A stretch of DNA of 17,297 nt from Bifidobacteriaceae bacterium (GCA_031265345.1 JAISCU010000210.1:1-17297), one strand, 5' to 3'. Positions 7,106 through 14,618 are shown, counted from the stretch's first letter. The notes: generated by a model not told the origin, from the sequence alone. A program made the numbers and translations.

Positions 7106-8200
7106 GTGACCAAACTGTTCAGCCCGATCAAATTCGGCTCTGTGACCGCTCGCAACCGCCTCTGGGTGTCCCCGATGTGCCAGTATTCGGCCACCGGCAA
7201 GGACGGCAAGGCCCAGCCCTGGCATCTGGCGCATTATGGCGCACTGGCCCAGGGAGGGGCCGGACTAGTTGTGTTGGAAGCCACCGGCGTTGTCCCCGAG
7301 GGCCGGATCACGCCCTGGGACCTGGGGCTATGGGAGGATTCCCAAGTTCAGGGCCTGGCTGAGATAGTCAGCTTCTTGGCTGGCCATGGCGTCCTGGCCG
7401 GCATCCAACTGGGCCACGCCGGGCGCAAGGGCTCGACTCAGGCGATGTGGGAAGGCAGCGACTATCTGCCTGAATCCAGTGGCGGGTATCAGACCTACGC
7501 GCCCTCGCCCATCGCGTTCGGCGACCTGCCGGTGCCGCTGGAACTGACGCTCGATCAGATCGCTGGGCTGATCGAGGCGTTCGCCTCGGCGGCGCGACGG
7601 GCGGCCCAAGCTGGTTTCGATGTGATCGAACTGCACGGTGCGCACGGCTATCTGATCCACCAGTTCCTGTCGCCGCTCTCGAACCATCGGCTCGACCAAT
7701 ACGGCGGCTCCTTGGAGAACCGCTGTCGGTTCGCCCTTGAGATCATCGCGGCGGTCCGCCAGGCGATCGGTCCCGACCGGACTCTGGCGATGCGCATCTC
7801 CGCGACCGACTGGGCGGACGGCGGTTGGGACCTCGAGCAGTCGGTGCAATTGGTGTCCTGGGCCAAGGACACCGGGCTGGACCACATCGATGTCTCGACC
7901 GGTGCCTTGGTGGCCGATGCCAAAGTCCCCGTCGCCCCCGGCTATCAGGCGCCGTTCGCGGGCGAGATCCGGCGCCGGACCGGGCTGAGCACCAGCACCG
8001 TGGGCGTGATCGAGACACCCGAACAGGCCGAGGGCTTGATCGAGGAAGGCACCGTCGATGCCGTGATGCTCGGTCGGCCGTTCCTCCGCGACCCCCACAC
8101 GCCGGTCAAGTGGGCCACCCAACTGGGCTTGGAGCCGACCGACTGGTGCCCGCCGCAGTACGCCACCGCGGGCTGGCGCCGCTACTACCCACCCAGTTGA
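7106..8200 (+). CDS. Old Yellow Enzyme family NADH:flavin oxidoreductase (YqjM-like)
   Basis: The product is a 364-aa FMN-dependent ene-reductase of the NADPH dehydrogenase NamA/YqjM group. Visible landmarks are SPMCQYSA with Cys25 (the redox-tuning cysteine of the YqjM class) and Tyr27, ELHGAHGYLIHQFLSPLSN with the substrate-anion-binding His177/His180 pair and Tyr182, SNHRLDQYGGSLENR, MRISATDW with Arg230, and the phosphate-binding end MLGRPFLRDP. Length and motif order match the family (about 340-370 aa). The enzymes reduce activated C=C bonds of unsaturated carbonyl or nitro compounds in the cytosol using NAD(P)H; the physiological substrate is unknown. GTG 7106 fits the family N-terminus (MTKLFSPIKFGSVTARNR) and has no Shine-Dalgarno, with TATGCT 8 nt upstream. 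The 3' end overlaps the convergent antitoxin-like gene by 16 bp. Confidence 0.93.
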   Translation: MTKLFSPIKFGSVTARNRLWVSPMCQYSATGKDGKAQPWHLAHYGALAQGGAGLVVLEATGVVPEGRITPWDLGLWEDSQVQGLAEIVSFLAGHGVLAGIQLGHAGRKGSTQAMWEGSDYLPESSGGYQTYAPSPIAFGDLPVPLELTLDQIAGLIEAFASAARRAAQAGFDVIELHGAHGYLIHQFLSPLSNHRLDQYGGSLENRCRFALEIIAAVRQAIGPDRTLAMRISATDWADGGWDLEQSVQLVSWAKDTGLDHIDVSTGALVADAKVPVAPGYQAPFAGEIRRRTGLSTSTVGVIETPEQAEGLIEEGTVDAVMLGRPFLRDPHTPVKWATQLGLEPTDWCPPQYATAGWRRYYPPS

Positions 8201-8406
8201 TCCCAAAGCTCCTGGGCGGGACGGCTCTTCTTGCCGCTGGCTTCCCATTCACTCACCACGGAGTCTTCCCAGTACCTCTCTTCGAGCGCGCCCAGATGCT
8301 CGTGGATGGCCTCGCGCACGTAGAACGTCTTCGAGCGTCCGGTCCGGGTCGCCAGGGTGTTGAGCCTCGCTTCGTCCTCAGGTGTCAAACGAATCGAAAT
8401 CGCCAC
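8185..8406 (-). CDS. Ribbon-helix-helix antitoxin-like DNA-binding protein (RelB/DUF6290 type)
   Basis: The product is 73 aa. GTG 8406 is supported by a strong AAGGAGGTG upstream; a longer open frame beyond it is not needed. Residues 1-45 form a ribbon-helix-helix domain: VAISIRLTPEDEARLNTLA (strand and helix 1), then TRTGRSKTFYVREAIHEHL (helix 2), as in RelB/DinJ- or CopG-like antitoxins. The C-terminal tail (WEDSVVSEWEASGKKSRPA) would be the toxin-binding part in such proteins. No RelE/ParE toxin gene lies in the expected downstream position, where the convergent oxidoreductase ends with a 16-bp overlap, so it is an orphan antitoxin or a free-standing regulator. A 16-bp palindrome sits just before its ribosome binding site and may be its operator. 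Confidence 0.8.
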   Translation of the reverse strand: MAISIRLTPEDEARLNTLATRTGRSKTFYVREAIHEHLGALEERYWEDSVVSEWEASGKKSRPAQELWDQLGG

Positions 8407-8423
8407 GTAAGCGCACCTCCTTT

Positions 8424-8439
8424 GCAATACAAGTATCGC
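8424..8439. promoter_or_regulatory. Candidate operator palindrome upstream of the RHH gene
   Basis: GCAATACAAGTATCGC has 7-nt arms matching at six positions around a central AA. It ends 10 nt before the Shine-Dalgarno/start segment of the antitoxin-like gene (GTG 8406) and overlaps a GATACT sequence that could be its -10. RHH antitoxins commonly repress their own promoters through such palindromes. Confidence 0.45.
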
Positions 8440-8465
8440 ATGGCCGCGGGCGGCAGCGTGACCTT

Positions 8466-8798
8466 CTACGCGTCCGCGCCCTTGACCTGCGCGGCGGGAT
8501 GGTCGGAGGCGTCCTTGACCGGTTGGAGCCGGATTATCTGGACGTCCTCGGCCAGCAGCGGGTCGAGCGCCTTGCCGAGTTTGCCGAGCGCCTTGCCCTC
8601 GCCGTGCGCCTCCAGGTCCGCCAGCGAGGCCCACTTCTCGATCAGGACGAAGCGGTCCGGGGCCTCGTGCAGCGAGTAGAGCAAGCAGCCGGGCTCGTTG
8701 TACACATCGGTCTGGGCCGCTTTGATGACGGCGTGCACCGAATCGTGCATGCCCTCGCGCGGGATGAAGGTGGCGACAACCACCACAGGATCAGCCAT
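8466..8798 (-). CDS. Antibiotic biosynthesis monooxygenase (ABM) domain protein
   Basis: The product is 110 aa. ATG 8798 is chosen because AAGGAGGG lies upstream at good spacing and the family N-terminal strand starts at once (ADPVVVVATFIPREG). The ABM dimeric alpha/beta-barrel pattern is clear: EPGCLLYSLHEAPDRFVLIEKWASLADLEAH with His44, Glu54, Trp56 and His65 in the positions typical of the YgiN/ABM group. Such small proteins act as quinol or other substrate monooxygenases or as heme/dye-degrading enzymes; many are uncharacterised. It lies on the same strand as copA upstream and the RHH gene downstream, with 94-bp and 59-bp gaps, so it may be its own unit. No cofactor-binding evidence is visible. 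Confidence 0.85.
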   Translation of the reverse strand: MADPVVVVATFIPREGMHDSVHAVIKAAQTDVYNEPGCLLYSLHEAPDRFVLIEKWASLADLEAHGEGKALGKLGKALDPLLAEDVQIIRLQPVKDASDHPAAQVKGADA

Positions 8799-8892
8799 AG
8801 TGCCCTCCTTGAGGTTCGCGAACGTGTTCTTGGCCACCACCCAAGTTAGTCCCGTCGCGCGCACAGCCCGGCCAGCGCCGCCCGGCGTCTCA

Positions 8893-11520
8893 CTAAATCT
8901 TGACCCGGTTCAGCCTGAGCGAGTTCCCGACCACGATCACCGAGCTGAACGCCATCGCCGCGCCCGCCAGCATGGGGCTGGCCAGTCCCGCCACGGCCAG
9001 CGGCACCATCGCCACGTTGTAGGCGAAAGCCCAGAACAGGTTCTGCTTGATCACGCGGAGGGTCGCGCGCGACAGCCGGATGGCGGCCGGGATGGCGGTC
9101 ACCTGGTTCCGCATCAGGGTGATATCGGCCGCATGATTGGCGACGTCGGTGCCCGAGCCCATGGCCAGGCCGAGGTCCGCGGCGGCTATGGCGGCGGCAT
9201 CGTTCACCCCGTCCCCGACCATGGCGACAACTTGCCCGGCCGCCTGGAGCCCGCGCACCACCTTGACTTTGCCTTCGGGCGGCACCTGCGCGCGCACATC
9301 TTCCGCCGCGATCCCGACCTGCCGCGCGGCCACCAGCGCGGCGCCTTTGGAGTCGCCGGTCACCAGCCAGGGCCGCACACCCAGGGCTTTCAGTTGCCCG
9401 ATGCCGCTCGCCGCGTCCGCCTTCGGTTCGTCGCGCAGGAGCAGCACGGCCCGCGCCTCGCCCGTCCAGCCCACCAGGACGGCGGTGCCGCCCGATTCGG
9501 CGCCCGCCTCGTAGGCTTCTTCCACTTCTGGGGCTATGGCCAGATCCAAGGAGCGCAGGTAGGAGGGCTTGCCGACGGCGGCCAGCGAAGGTTGGGCGCC
9601 GGGCAGCGCGACCGTCCCGGAAGCGCCGCCGCCCGGCTCCGAGGCGAAGCCGGTCAACTCGGGAATGGTCCCGGCGGCGCGGGCTGCGGCGGCGACGGCC
9701 ACGGCGATGGGGTGTTCGGACGGCGTCTCCACGGCGCCGGCGACTGCCAGGGCTGTTGGCCTGGCGGTGGCGCGCCCATCGACGCGTGGGGCCAGCACCT
9801 CGACCAGGTGCATCTTGCCCTCGGTCACGGTGCCGGTCTTGTCCAGCACGATGGTTGTTATGCGCCTGGTCGATTCGAGCACTTCCGGGCCCTTGATCAG
9901 GATGCCCATGCGGGCGCCGCGTCCCGTGCCGACCAGGATCGCGGTCGGGGTGGCCAGCCCCAGGGCGCAGGGGCAGGCGATGATGAGCACCGCCGAGGCG
10001 GACATGAACGCCGCCTCCGTGCCCGCGCCCGCGAGCAGCCAGCCGACCAGGGTGGCCAGCGCGACCAGCAACACGATCGGGACGAACCAGGCCGAGATGC
10101 GGTCGGCGAGTCGTTGGATCGGGGCCTTCCCGGTCTGCGCGGCGGCCACCAGCCGGCCGATGGCGGCCAGCCGGGTCTGCGCCCCGACGGCGGTGGCCCG
10201 GACTATCAGCGAGCCCGAGGCGTTGATGGTGGCGCCGGTGACGCTGTCGCCCGGCCCCACGTCGACGGGCGCGGCCTCGCCGGTCAGCAAAGAGGTGTCG
10301 ACGGCCGAATCGCCCTCGGTGACCACGCCGTCAGTGGCGATCTTCTGGCCGGGGCGGACCCTGAACTCTTGCCCTACTCGCAACTGGCTGATCGGCACCG
10401 TCCGTTCAGTGCGGGCGTCGGGAGGCCCCTCGACCAGGGTGACCTCCTTGGCCCCCATGTCGAGCAGGTCGCGCAGGGCGTTGCCGGCCCGCTTCTTGGA
10501 CTTGAACTCCATCAGCTTGCCGGCCAGCAGGAACACGGTGATGACGGCGGCGGACTCGAAGTACAACTCGGGCATGCCGTGCCGCCCAGCGGCCTGGGAC
10601 GGGATCAACGTGAAGTGCATCCTCATGCCGATCTCCCCGGCCCCGCCGAATACCAGCGCCCACCAGGACCACAGGGTGGAGGCGATCACGCCCACGGACA
10701 CCAGAGTGTCCATGGTCGAGGTGAGGTGGCGGACGGCGCGCAGGGCGGCGGCGTGGAACGGCCAGGCGCACCAGACCGCGACCACTGTCGCCAGCGGCGC
10801 GACCAGCCATTGCCAGCCGGGGAACTGCAGCGCCGGAACCATCGACAGGACCAGCACCGGCACGGCCAAGATCGCTCCGACGATCAGCCGCTGCCGCAGG
10901 ACCTGGTCGCGGTCCTGCCCCGGCGCCGTGGCCACGTCCATAGCGTCCATCGCGTCCATGGAATCCATGCCCCCCATTGGCTCCATGGAGCCCCCGTCGC
11001 CCATGCCCCCCATCGCCAGCGCCGATCCCGCAGCCGCGCCAGGGCTCCCGGGTTCCATCGCCGTCCTAGTCCCCATCGACCCCGTCGCCCCCTCGCGCTC
11101 ACCGGCGCTAGGAACACGGGTTGGCGTCTGACGCAAACCCGTGTTCCTCGGCGCGGGCACGGTTGGGCTCTGGTCGTCGCCGGAGCCGACCGAAGAAGGG
11201 CCTGACGTGGTGCCCGGTCTTGGCGCGGCATCGTCCACGCCCTTCGAACTGTCGCCGGGCGAACTCTGGTTCGGCAGCGGGCGGGCGGTGTAGCCGGCGG
11301 ACTCGACGGCCTTGATGATGGCGGCGGCGCTGAGCGACGGCGGGCCGGTGACGTGCGCGGTCTCCAACGGCAGGTTGACGGCGGCGGACGCGCCCGGCAG
11401 TTTGGCGATCTTCTTCTCGATCCGCGCGGCGCAGGAGGCGCAGGTCATCCCGCCGATCGCGAAATCGTAAGCGACGCGATCCGAGCCGTCGGCCTGCCGG
11501 GGCTGGATGGCGGTGCTCAT
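8893..11520 (-). CDS. copA: Copper-exporting P1B-type ATPase
   Basis: The product is 875 aa. ATG 11520 overlaps the stop of copZ as ATGA. Domains in order: heavy-metal-associated domain (17-83) with GMTCASC at 24-30; a long disordered linker (84-208) with a Met-rich stretch (149-195, repeats of MDAMD and MGGM); membrane segments from 211; actuator TGEA at 413-416; the Cu-transport CPC at 516-518; phosphorylation site DKTGT with Asp560; SEHPI with His603-Pro604 in the nucleotide domain; GDGVND at 769-774; and the last helices with Asn835 (YN) and MAFSS (856-860), the P1B-1 signature for monovalent copper. It pumps Cu(I) out across the membrane with ATP hydrolysis. A 39-bp palindrome sits in frame in the linker (residues 125-137), and the linker is unusually long. 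Silver may also be a substrate. Confidence 0.95.
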   Translation of the reverse strand: MSTAIQPRQADGSDRVAYDFAIGGMTCASCAARIEKKIAKLPGASAAVNLPLETAHVTGPPSLSAAAIIKAVESAGYTARPLPNQSSPGDSSKGVDDAAPRPGTTSGPSSVGSGDDQSPTVPAPRNTGLRQTPTRVPSAGEREGATGSMGTRTAMEPGSPGAAAGSALAMGGMGDGGSMEPMGGMDSMDAMDAMDVATAPGQDRDQVLRQRLIVGAILAVPVLVLSMVPALQFPGWQWLVAPLATVVAVWCAWPFHAAALRAVRHLTSTMDTLVSVGVIASTLWSWWALVFGGAGEIGMRMHFTLIPSQAAGRHGMPELYFESAAVITVFLLAGKLMEFKSKKRAGNALRDLLDMGAKEVTLVEGPPDARTERTVPISQLRVGQEFRVRPGQKIATDGVVTEGDSAVDTSLLTGEAAPVDVGPGDSVTGATINASGSLIVRATAVGAQTRLAAIGRLVAAAQTGKAPIQRLADRISAWFVPIVLLVALATLVGWLLAGAGTEAAFMSASAVLIIACPCALGLATPTAILVGTGRGARMGILIKGPEVLESTRRITTIVLDKTGTVTEGKMHLVEVLAPRVDGRATARPTALAVAGAVETPSEHPIAVAVAAAARAAGTIPELTGFASEPGGGASGTVALPGAQPSLAAVGKPSYLRSLDLAIAPEVEEAYEAGAESGGTAVLVGWTGEARAVLLLRDEPKADAASGIGQLKALGVRPWLVTGDSKGAALVAARQVGIAAEDVRAQVPPEGKVKVVRGLQAAGQVVAMVGDGVNDAAAIAAADLGLAMGSGTDVANHAADITLMRNQVTAIPAAIRLSRATLRVIKQNLFWAFAYNVAMVPLAVAGLASPMLAGAAMAFSSVIVVGNSLRLNRVKI
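11110..11148. repeat. 39-bp near-perfect palindrome inside copA
   Basis: Outer arms of 13 nt (AGGAACACGGGTT and its exact complement) enclose inner arms GCGTC/GACGC around a single central T at 11129; only the symmetric G/A pair at 11123/11135 fails to match. It spans exactly 13 codons of the CopA linker (RNTGLRQTPTRVP), so it adds residues without shifting the frame. Confidence 0.85.
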
Positions 11521-11732
11521 TGCGCGAGTCTGTATCCCGCCTCGTCGATGGCCGCCGCGACGGCGCCAGCGTCGAGCGGATCGGCGGAGGTCACCAGCAC
11601 GGTCGAGACGCCTTCCGGCACCAGTTCGACCTCGACGGCGCTGACGCCGGGGAGTCCCCCGACCTCTTCTTTGACCGCCTTGACGCAATGTCCGCAGGTC
11701 ATTCCCTCGACCCGGTAAGTAGCGGTGGCCAT
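11517..11732 (-). CDS. copZ: Copper chaperone, HMA domain protein
   Basis: The product is 71 aa and consists of one heavy-metal-associated domain (ferredoxin-like babbab fold). The metal motif GMTCGHC is near residue 10, followed by VKAVKEEVGGLPGVSAVEVEL and a C-terminal DEAGYRLAQ, all typical of CopZ. ATG 11732 is chosen because AAGGAG lies upstream at good spacing; the longer frame adds only MRRRIA before it. It binds Cu(I) in the cytosol and hands it to the N-terminal domain of CopA. Its stop overlaps the copA start by 4 bp, so the two are translationally coupled. The 58-bp gap to purB upstream contains no clear CsoR operator; a promoter near TACTAACT (about 11747-11754) is possible. Confidence 0.92.
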   Translation of the reverse strand: MATATYRVEGMTCGHCVKAVKEEVGGLPGVSAVEVELVPEGVSTVLVTSADPLDAGAVAAAIDEAGYRLAQ

Positions 11733-11790
11733 AGCGATTCTCCTTCTCACAGTTAGTACAAGTCGTGCAGCTCCAACAAGCCCTAGAGCC

Positions 11791-13218
11791 CTACAAGTAG
11801 TCGGCGACCAGGCGCGCGGCCAAGCCGGTGTAGTCGGCCGGGCTCAGTTCGCTCAGACGCAGTGTCACATCAGACGGCAGCCCAAGGGTGGCGATGAACT
11901 GTCGAATCTCATCTAGCGACACGCGCCGCCCCCGTGTCAATTCCTTCAACCGTTCGTAAGGATCGTCCATTCCCTGCACCCCGGCGATGGCGGCCGCCCG
12001 CATGGCGGACTGGATCGGCTCCGCCAGGACCTCCGGGTTGGCGGCCAGGTCGGCGGCGATGGGCTCGGGGTTGACGTCCAATCCGGCCAGCCCGCGCCGC
12101 AAATTGTCGATCGCCAACAGCGAATGGCCCATCGCCACGCCGATGTTCCTCTGCGTGGTCGAATCGGTCAGATCGCGTTGCAGGCGCGATGTCACCAGGG
12201 TAGCTCCGAGAGCGTCGAAGACCGCCGCCGCGATCTCGAAATTGGCCTCCGCGTTCTCGAACCGGATCGGGTTGACCTTGTGGGGCATGGTCGAGGACCC
12301 GACCGTGCCGTGGCCGCGCGCCTGAGCGAAATAGCCGAGCGAGATGTAACTCCACATGTCGGTCGCCAAGTTGTGGGCCACCCGCCCGAACCGGGCCAGC
12401 TCCGAATACAGCTCCGCCTGCCAGTCGTGGGATTCTATCTGGGTCGTAAGAGGATTCCAGGTCAGCCCCAGTTTCTCGACGAAGACGCGGCTGATCCTGG
12501 GCCAGTCGGCAGTGGGGACGGCGATCATGTGCGCGCCGAAGGTGCCGCTGGCGCCGTTCAGCTTGCCGACGTACTCGACTCGCTTGACGCGCCGGACCGC
12601 GCGCTCCAACCGGTGGGCCATGACTGCCATTTCCTTACCCAAGGTGGTCGGCGTGGCGGGCTGTCCGTGGGTTCGGGCCAGCATCGCGAGGTCGGCGTTC
12701 GCGTGCGCCAATTGGGTCAGGTCTTGGATCAATCCATCGCCGGCGGGCAGCCACACCCGTCGCATGGCCCCCCGAATGACCAGCGCGTAGGCGAGCGAAT
12801 TGACGTCTTCGCTGGTCAACGCGAAATGTATGGCTGGGTTCAGGGACGGCCCAAGGCAGGTTCCGGGTCCGAGCACGGCGGCGGCATCGGCCAGGCGGCG
12901 TTGCAGGAAGTACTCGACCGCCTTGACGTCATGGGCGGTCTGGCGCTCGATGCCGCCCAGTTCGGCTATCTCGGCGGGACCGAAGCCCTCCACGATCTGC
13001 CGCAGGTAGTCGCGTTCGCCCTGGTCCAGGCTGGGCCCTCCCGGCAACACGCGATGATCGAGCAGGTGTATGAGCCATTCGATTTCTACCAAGATCCGGG
13101 CGCGGTTCAGCGCCGCCTCGGAGAAGTAGTCCAAGAGCGGCGCGGTGACCGCAGCGTAACGCCCGTCGAGCGGGCTCAGGGCCAGGCGCGGCTCAAGGGA
13201 GGCAAGGGAGATAGGCAC
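11791..13218 (-). CDS. purB: Adenylosuccinate lyase
   Basis: The product is 475 aa, slightly longer than the E. coli enzyme (456 aa) and of its subgroup. It catalyses two fumarate-releasing steps of purine synthesis: SAICAR to AICAR and adenylosuccinate to AMP. Landmarks are LSPLDGRY at the N-terminus, LTSEDVNSLAYAL (about 134-146), ARTHGQPATPTTLGKEM with catalytic His184, and the superfamily signature SSTMPHKVNP (308-317) with catalytic Ser309 in the mobile loop. GTG 13218 precedes the conserved N-terminus closely; there is no Shine-Dalgarno, but TAGGCT lies 6 nt upstream, so a leaderless transcript is likely. It may read through into copZ-copA, 58 bp downstream. Confidence 0.95.
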   Translation of the reverse strand: MPISLASLEPRLALSPLDGRYAAVTAPLLDYFSEAALNRARILVEIEWLIHLLDHRVLPGGPSLDQGERDYLRQIVEGFGPAEIAELGGIERQTAHDVKAVEYFLQRRLADAAAVLGPGTCLGPSLNPAIHFALTSEDVNSLAYALVIRGAMRRVWLPAGDGLIQDLTQLAHANADLAMLARTHGQPATPTTLGKEMAVMAHRLERAVRRVKRVEYVGKLNGASGTFGAHMIAVPTADWPRISRVFVEKLGLTWNPLTTQIESHDWQAELYSELARFGRVAHNLATDMWSYISLGYFAQARGHGTVGSSTMPHKVNPIRFENAEANFEIAAAVFDALGATLVTSRLQRDLTDSTTQRNIGVAMGHSLLAIDNLRRGLAGLDVNPEPIAADLAANPEVLAEPIQSAMRAAAIAGVQGMDDPYERLKELTRGRRVSLDEIRQFIATLGLPSDVTLRLSELSPADYTGLAARLVADYL

Positions 13219-13224
13219 GGGCCA

Positions 13225-13230
13225 AGCCTA
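13225..13230 (-). promoter_or_regulatory. -10 element for a leaderless purB transcript
   Basis: TAGGCT on the minus strand lies 6 nt before GTG 13218, the same hexamer and spacing as before GTG 7081. No ribosome binding site fits. Confidence 0.5.
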
Positions 13231-13265
13231 GCCCGACCAGGCGACCAAAAGGTTGGCACCCGGCC

Positions 13266-13290
13266 GGGCACCCCCCTGCGCCCGGTGCCC
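13266..13290 (-). terminator. Weak candidate terminator after the Pro/Gln-rich membrane protein gene
   Basis: GGGCACC and GGTGCCC form a perfect 7-bp stem with an 11-nt loop starting at the stop codon on the minus strand. The only T-run (TTTT) lies about 20 nt further on, so it is not a textbook terminator. It would separate this gene from purB, which has its own promoter candidate. Confidence 0.3.
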
Positions 13291-13706
13291 TATTTCTTCT
13301 CGGACTGTGCCGTCGGCCAGACCTGCAGGCCCAAGAAGATCCCGGTCAACAGCAGCCCCGGGGGCAAGAAGCACTGGGCCAAAATGACGGATTTGACCGG
13401 GTAGTCCGTGATCAGCGCCACGAACAGGGCGACCAGCCCGATCAGCAGCGCCACCCCGGCCAGGGCCAGGAGGATGATCCCCCAGACGCCTCCGGCGAGG
13501 GCCGCTCCGCCACCCGGCCTGGGAGGCGCGGCGGCGTAGGGGGCGTAAGCCTGGGGGCCGGTCTGCTGCTGGTAGGCCGGCGGCGCGTAGGCCGCGGGCG
13601 GCTGCCCAGCCTGGGCCTGCGGAGGCGGAGGCGCGGCCTGCTGTGGGGGCGGCATCGGCGCCGGTGGTTGGCCCTGGTATTGGGGCTGTTCGGGAGGTGT
13701 AGTCAT
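13290..13706 (-). CDS. Small Pro/Gln-rich membrane protein, hypothetical
   Basis: The product is 138 aa. Residues 1-66 are a low-complexity Pro/Gln/Ala/Tyr-rich tail (MTTPPEQPQYQGQPPAPMPP and AYAPPAYQQQ-like repeats). Two membrane segments follow at about 72-100 and 105-130, with a short loop (DYPVKS) between, ending in a charged SEKK tail. This build is common among actinobacterial membrane proteins of unknown function; the tail is likely cytosolic and may bind partners. ATG 13706 is chosen because the frame upstream is not protein-like; TATGTT lies 6 nt before it and no Shine-Dalgarno is present. It stands between purB and the kinase-like gene on the same strand, with 71-bp gaps on both sides. 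Confidence 0.75.
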   Translation of the reverse strand: MTTPPEQPQYQGQPPAPMPPPQQAAPPPPQAQAGQPPAAYAPPAYQQQTGPQAYAPYAAAPPRPGGGAALAGGVWGIILLALAGVALLIGLVALFVALITDYPVKSVILAQCFLPPGLLLTGIFLGLQVWPTAQSEKK

Positions 13707-13712
13707 GAGTCC

Positions 13713-13718
13713 AACATA
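13713..13718 (-). promoter_or_regulatory. -10 element for a leaderless transcript of the Pro/Gln-rich membrane protein gene
   Basis: TATGTT (minus strand) lies 6 nt before ATG 13706 and no ribosome binding site is seen. Confidence 0.45.
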
Positions 13719-13777
13719 CTCTCCGGGCGGCGGCGGGAGCGGGGGAGCGCCAGGGTAGTCGAATTGGCGGACGGATG

Positions 13778-14599
13778 TTACAAATACTCGCGCGCCCGGT
13801 CGAGCGCCCTGCGCCCATAGGAGCCGCCGAACAGCGCCGCATGGACCAACAGGGGGAACAACTGGTGCAGCCCGACCCGCTCCTTCCAGCCCTCCGCCAG
13901 CGGCGAGGCCTCGTTGTACGCCTCGACCAGTTCGCGCAGCCCGAACAGCCCGAACAGCGCCAGCATGGCCAGGTCGGTCTCGGCATGTCCGCCGTGCGCG
14001 GCCGGGTCGATCAGCGCCGCGCCCGTCCAGGGGCGGCCGGCCTCCGGTGGCGGGTCGGTCCAGATCACGTTGCCGGTCCACAGGTCGCCATGCACTCGGG
14101 CAGCCGCCTGGGGTTCCATCAGCCCGGGCTGCGGCGCGTCGAAGACGCCGTCCGCCAGCCGTCTTGCCAGGGCGTCGAACGTCTTCAGCCCGTCCGGCGG
14201 CAGCGCCCCGAGCCGCTCGGCCGCGCGCGCGTAGGGCAGCATCCGCTCGGCCGCGTAGAACTCCCCCCAGGCCAGGCCGCCTGTCGTGACAAAGGACAAA
14301 GGCGCTTGCCCGATGCCGCCAGCCCGGTCCCAGCCCGGAGGCGCGGCCCCGAAGTGCGGGGCGCCAGCCGCATGGGTGCGGGCCAGGGCGCGGCCCAAAG
14401 CCTCGGCCGCGCCTTCGGCCGGGGACACGGTGGCCAGGTGCTCCAACTCGAGCCGGGTCTCGCCGACCGATTTGACGCCGACTATGCGCACGCCATCGGG
14501 CACGTCGGCGAGCCAAGCCAGGGACAAGGCCTCGAGACGCGGCGAGCCGGGCTGGCCCCGGCGGTAACGCTTGGTGAAAGTACGTGGCACGCCTTCCAT
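13778..14599 (-). CDS. Fructosamine kinase family protein
   Basis: The product is 273 aa, within the range for bacterial fructosamine-3-kinase-like proteins (about 250-300). The catalytic loop VHGDLWTGNVIW (His170, Asp172, Asn177) and the metal-binding LIDPAAHGGHAETDLAM (Asp198; the family's 'DPA..G..E.D' block) are intact. The N-terminus is compact: TFTKRYRRG with Lys10 as possible ATP-binding lysine, then LEHLA as the hinge. These cytosolic enzymes phosphorylate ketosamines formed by glycation of amines or proteins, which destabilises the adduct (deglycation). ATG 14599 has GGAGG 7-8 nt upstream. It is divergent from the WXG100-like gene across 94 bp that contain a 12-bp palindrome. A general aminoglycoside-phosphotransferase-fold kinase with another substrate is the alternative. 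Confidence 0.88.
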   Translation of the reverse strand: MEGVPRTFTKRYRRGQPGSPRLEALSLAWLADVPDGVRIVGVKSVGETRLELEHLATVSPAEGAAEALGRALARTHAAGAPHFGAAPPGWDRAGGIGQAPLSFVTTGGLAWGEFYAAERMLPYARAAERLGALPPDGLKTFDALARRLADGVFDAPQPGLMEPQAAARVHGDLWTGNVIWTDPPPEAGRPWTGAALIDPAAHGGHAETDLAMLALFGLFGLRELVEAYNEASPLAEGWKERVGLHQLFPLLVHAALFGGSYGRRALDRAREYL

Positions 14600-14618
14600 T
14601 GTCCCGCCTCCGCGGGAT

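Noticed and set aside
8814..8829. Overlapping GTTCGCGAAC and GAACGTGTTC palindromes upstream of the ABM gene, considered as an SOS (LexA) box.
   Set aside because: Gram-positive LexA boxes have GAAC and GTTC separated by four bases; here the gap is two, so the half-sites do not form a proper box.
11733..11790. A CsoR or CueR copper operator upstream of copZ.
   Set aside because: No GC-rich palindrome of the CsoR type or CueR-type spaced dyad is seen in the 58-bp gap; only short direct repeats of GCCCTA occur.
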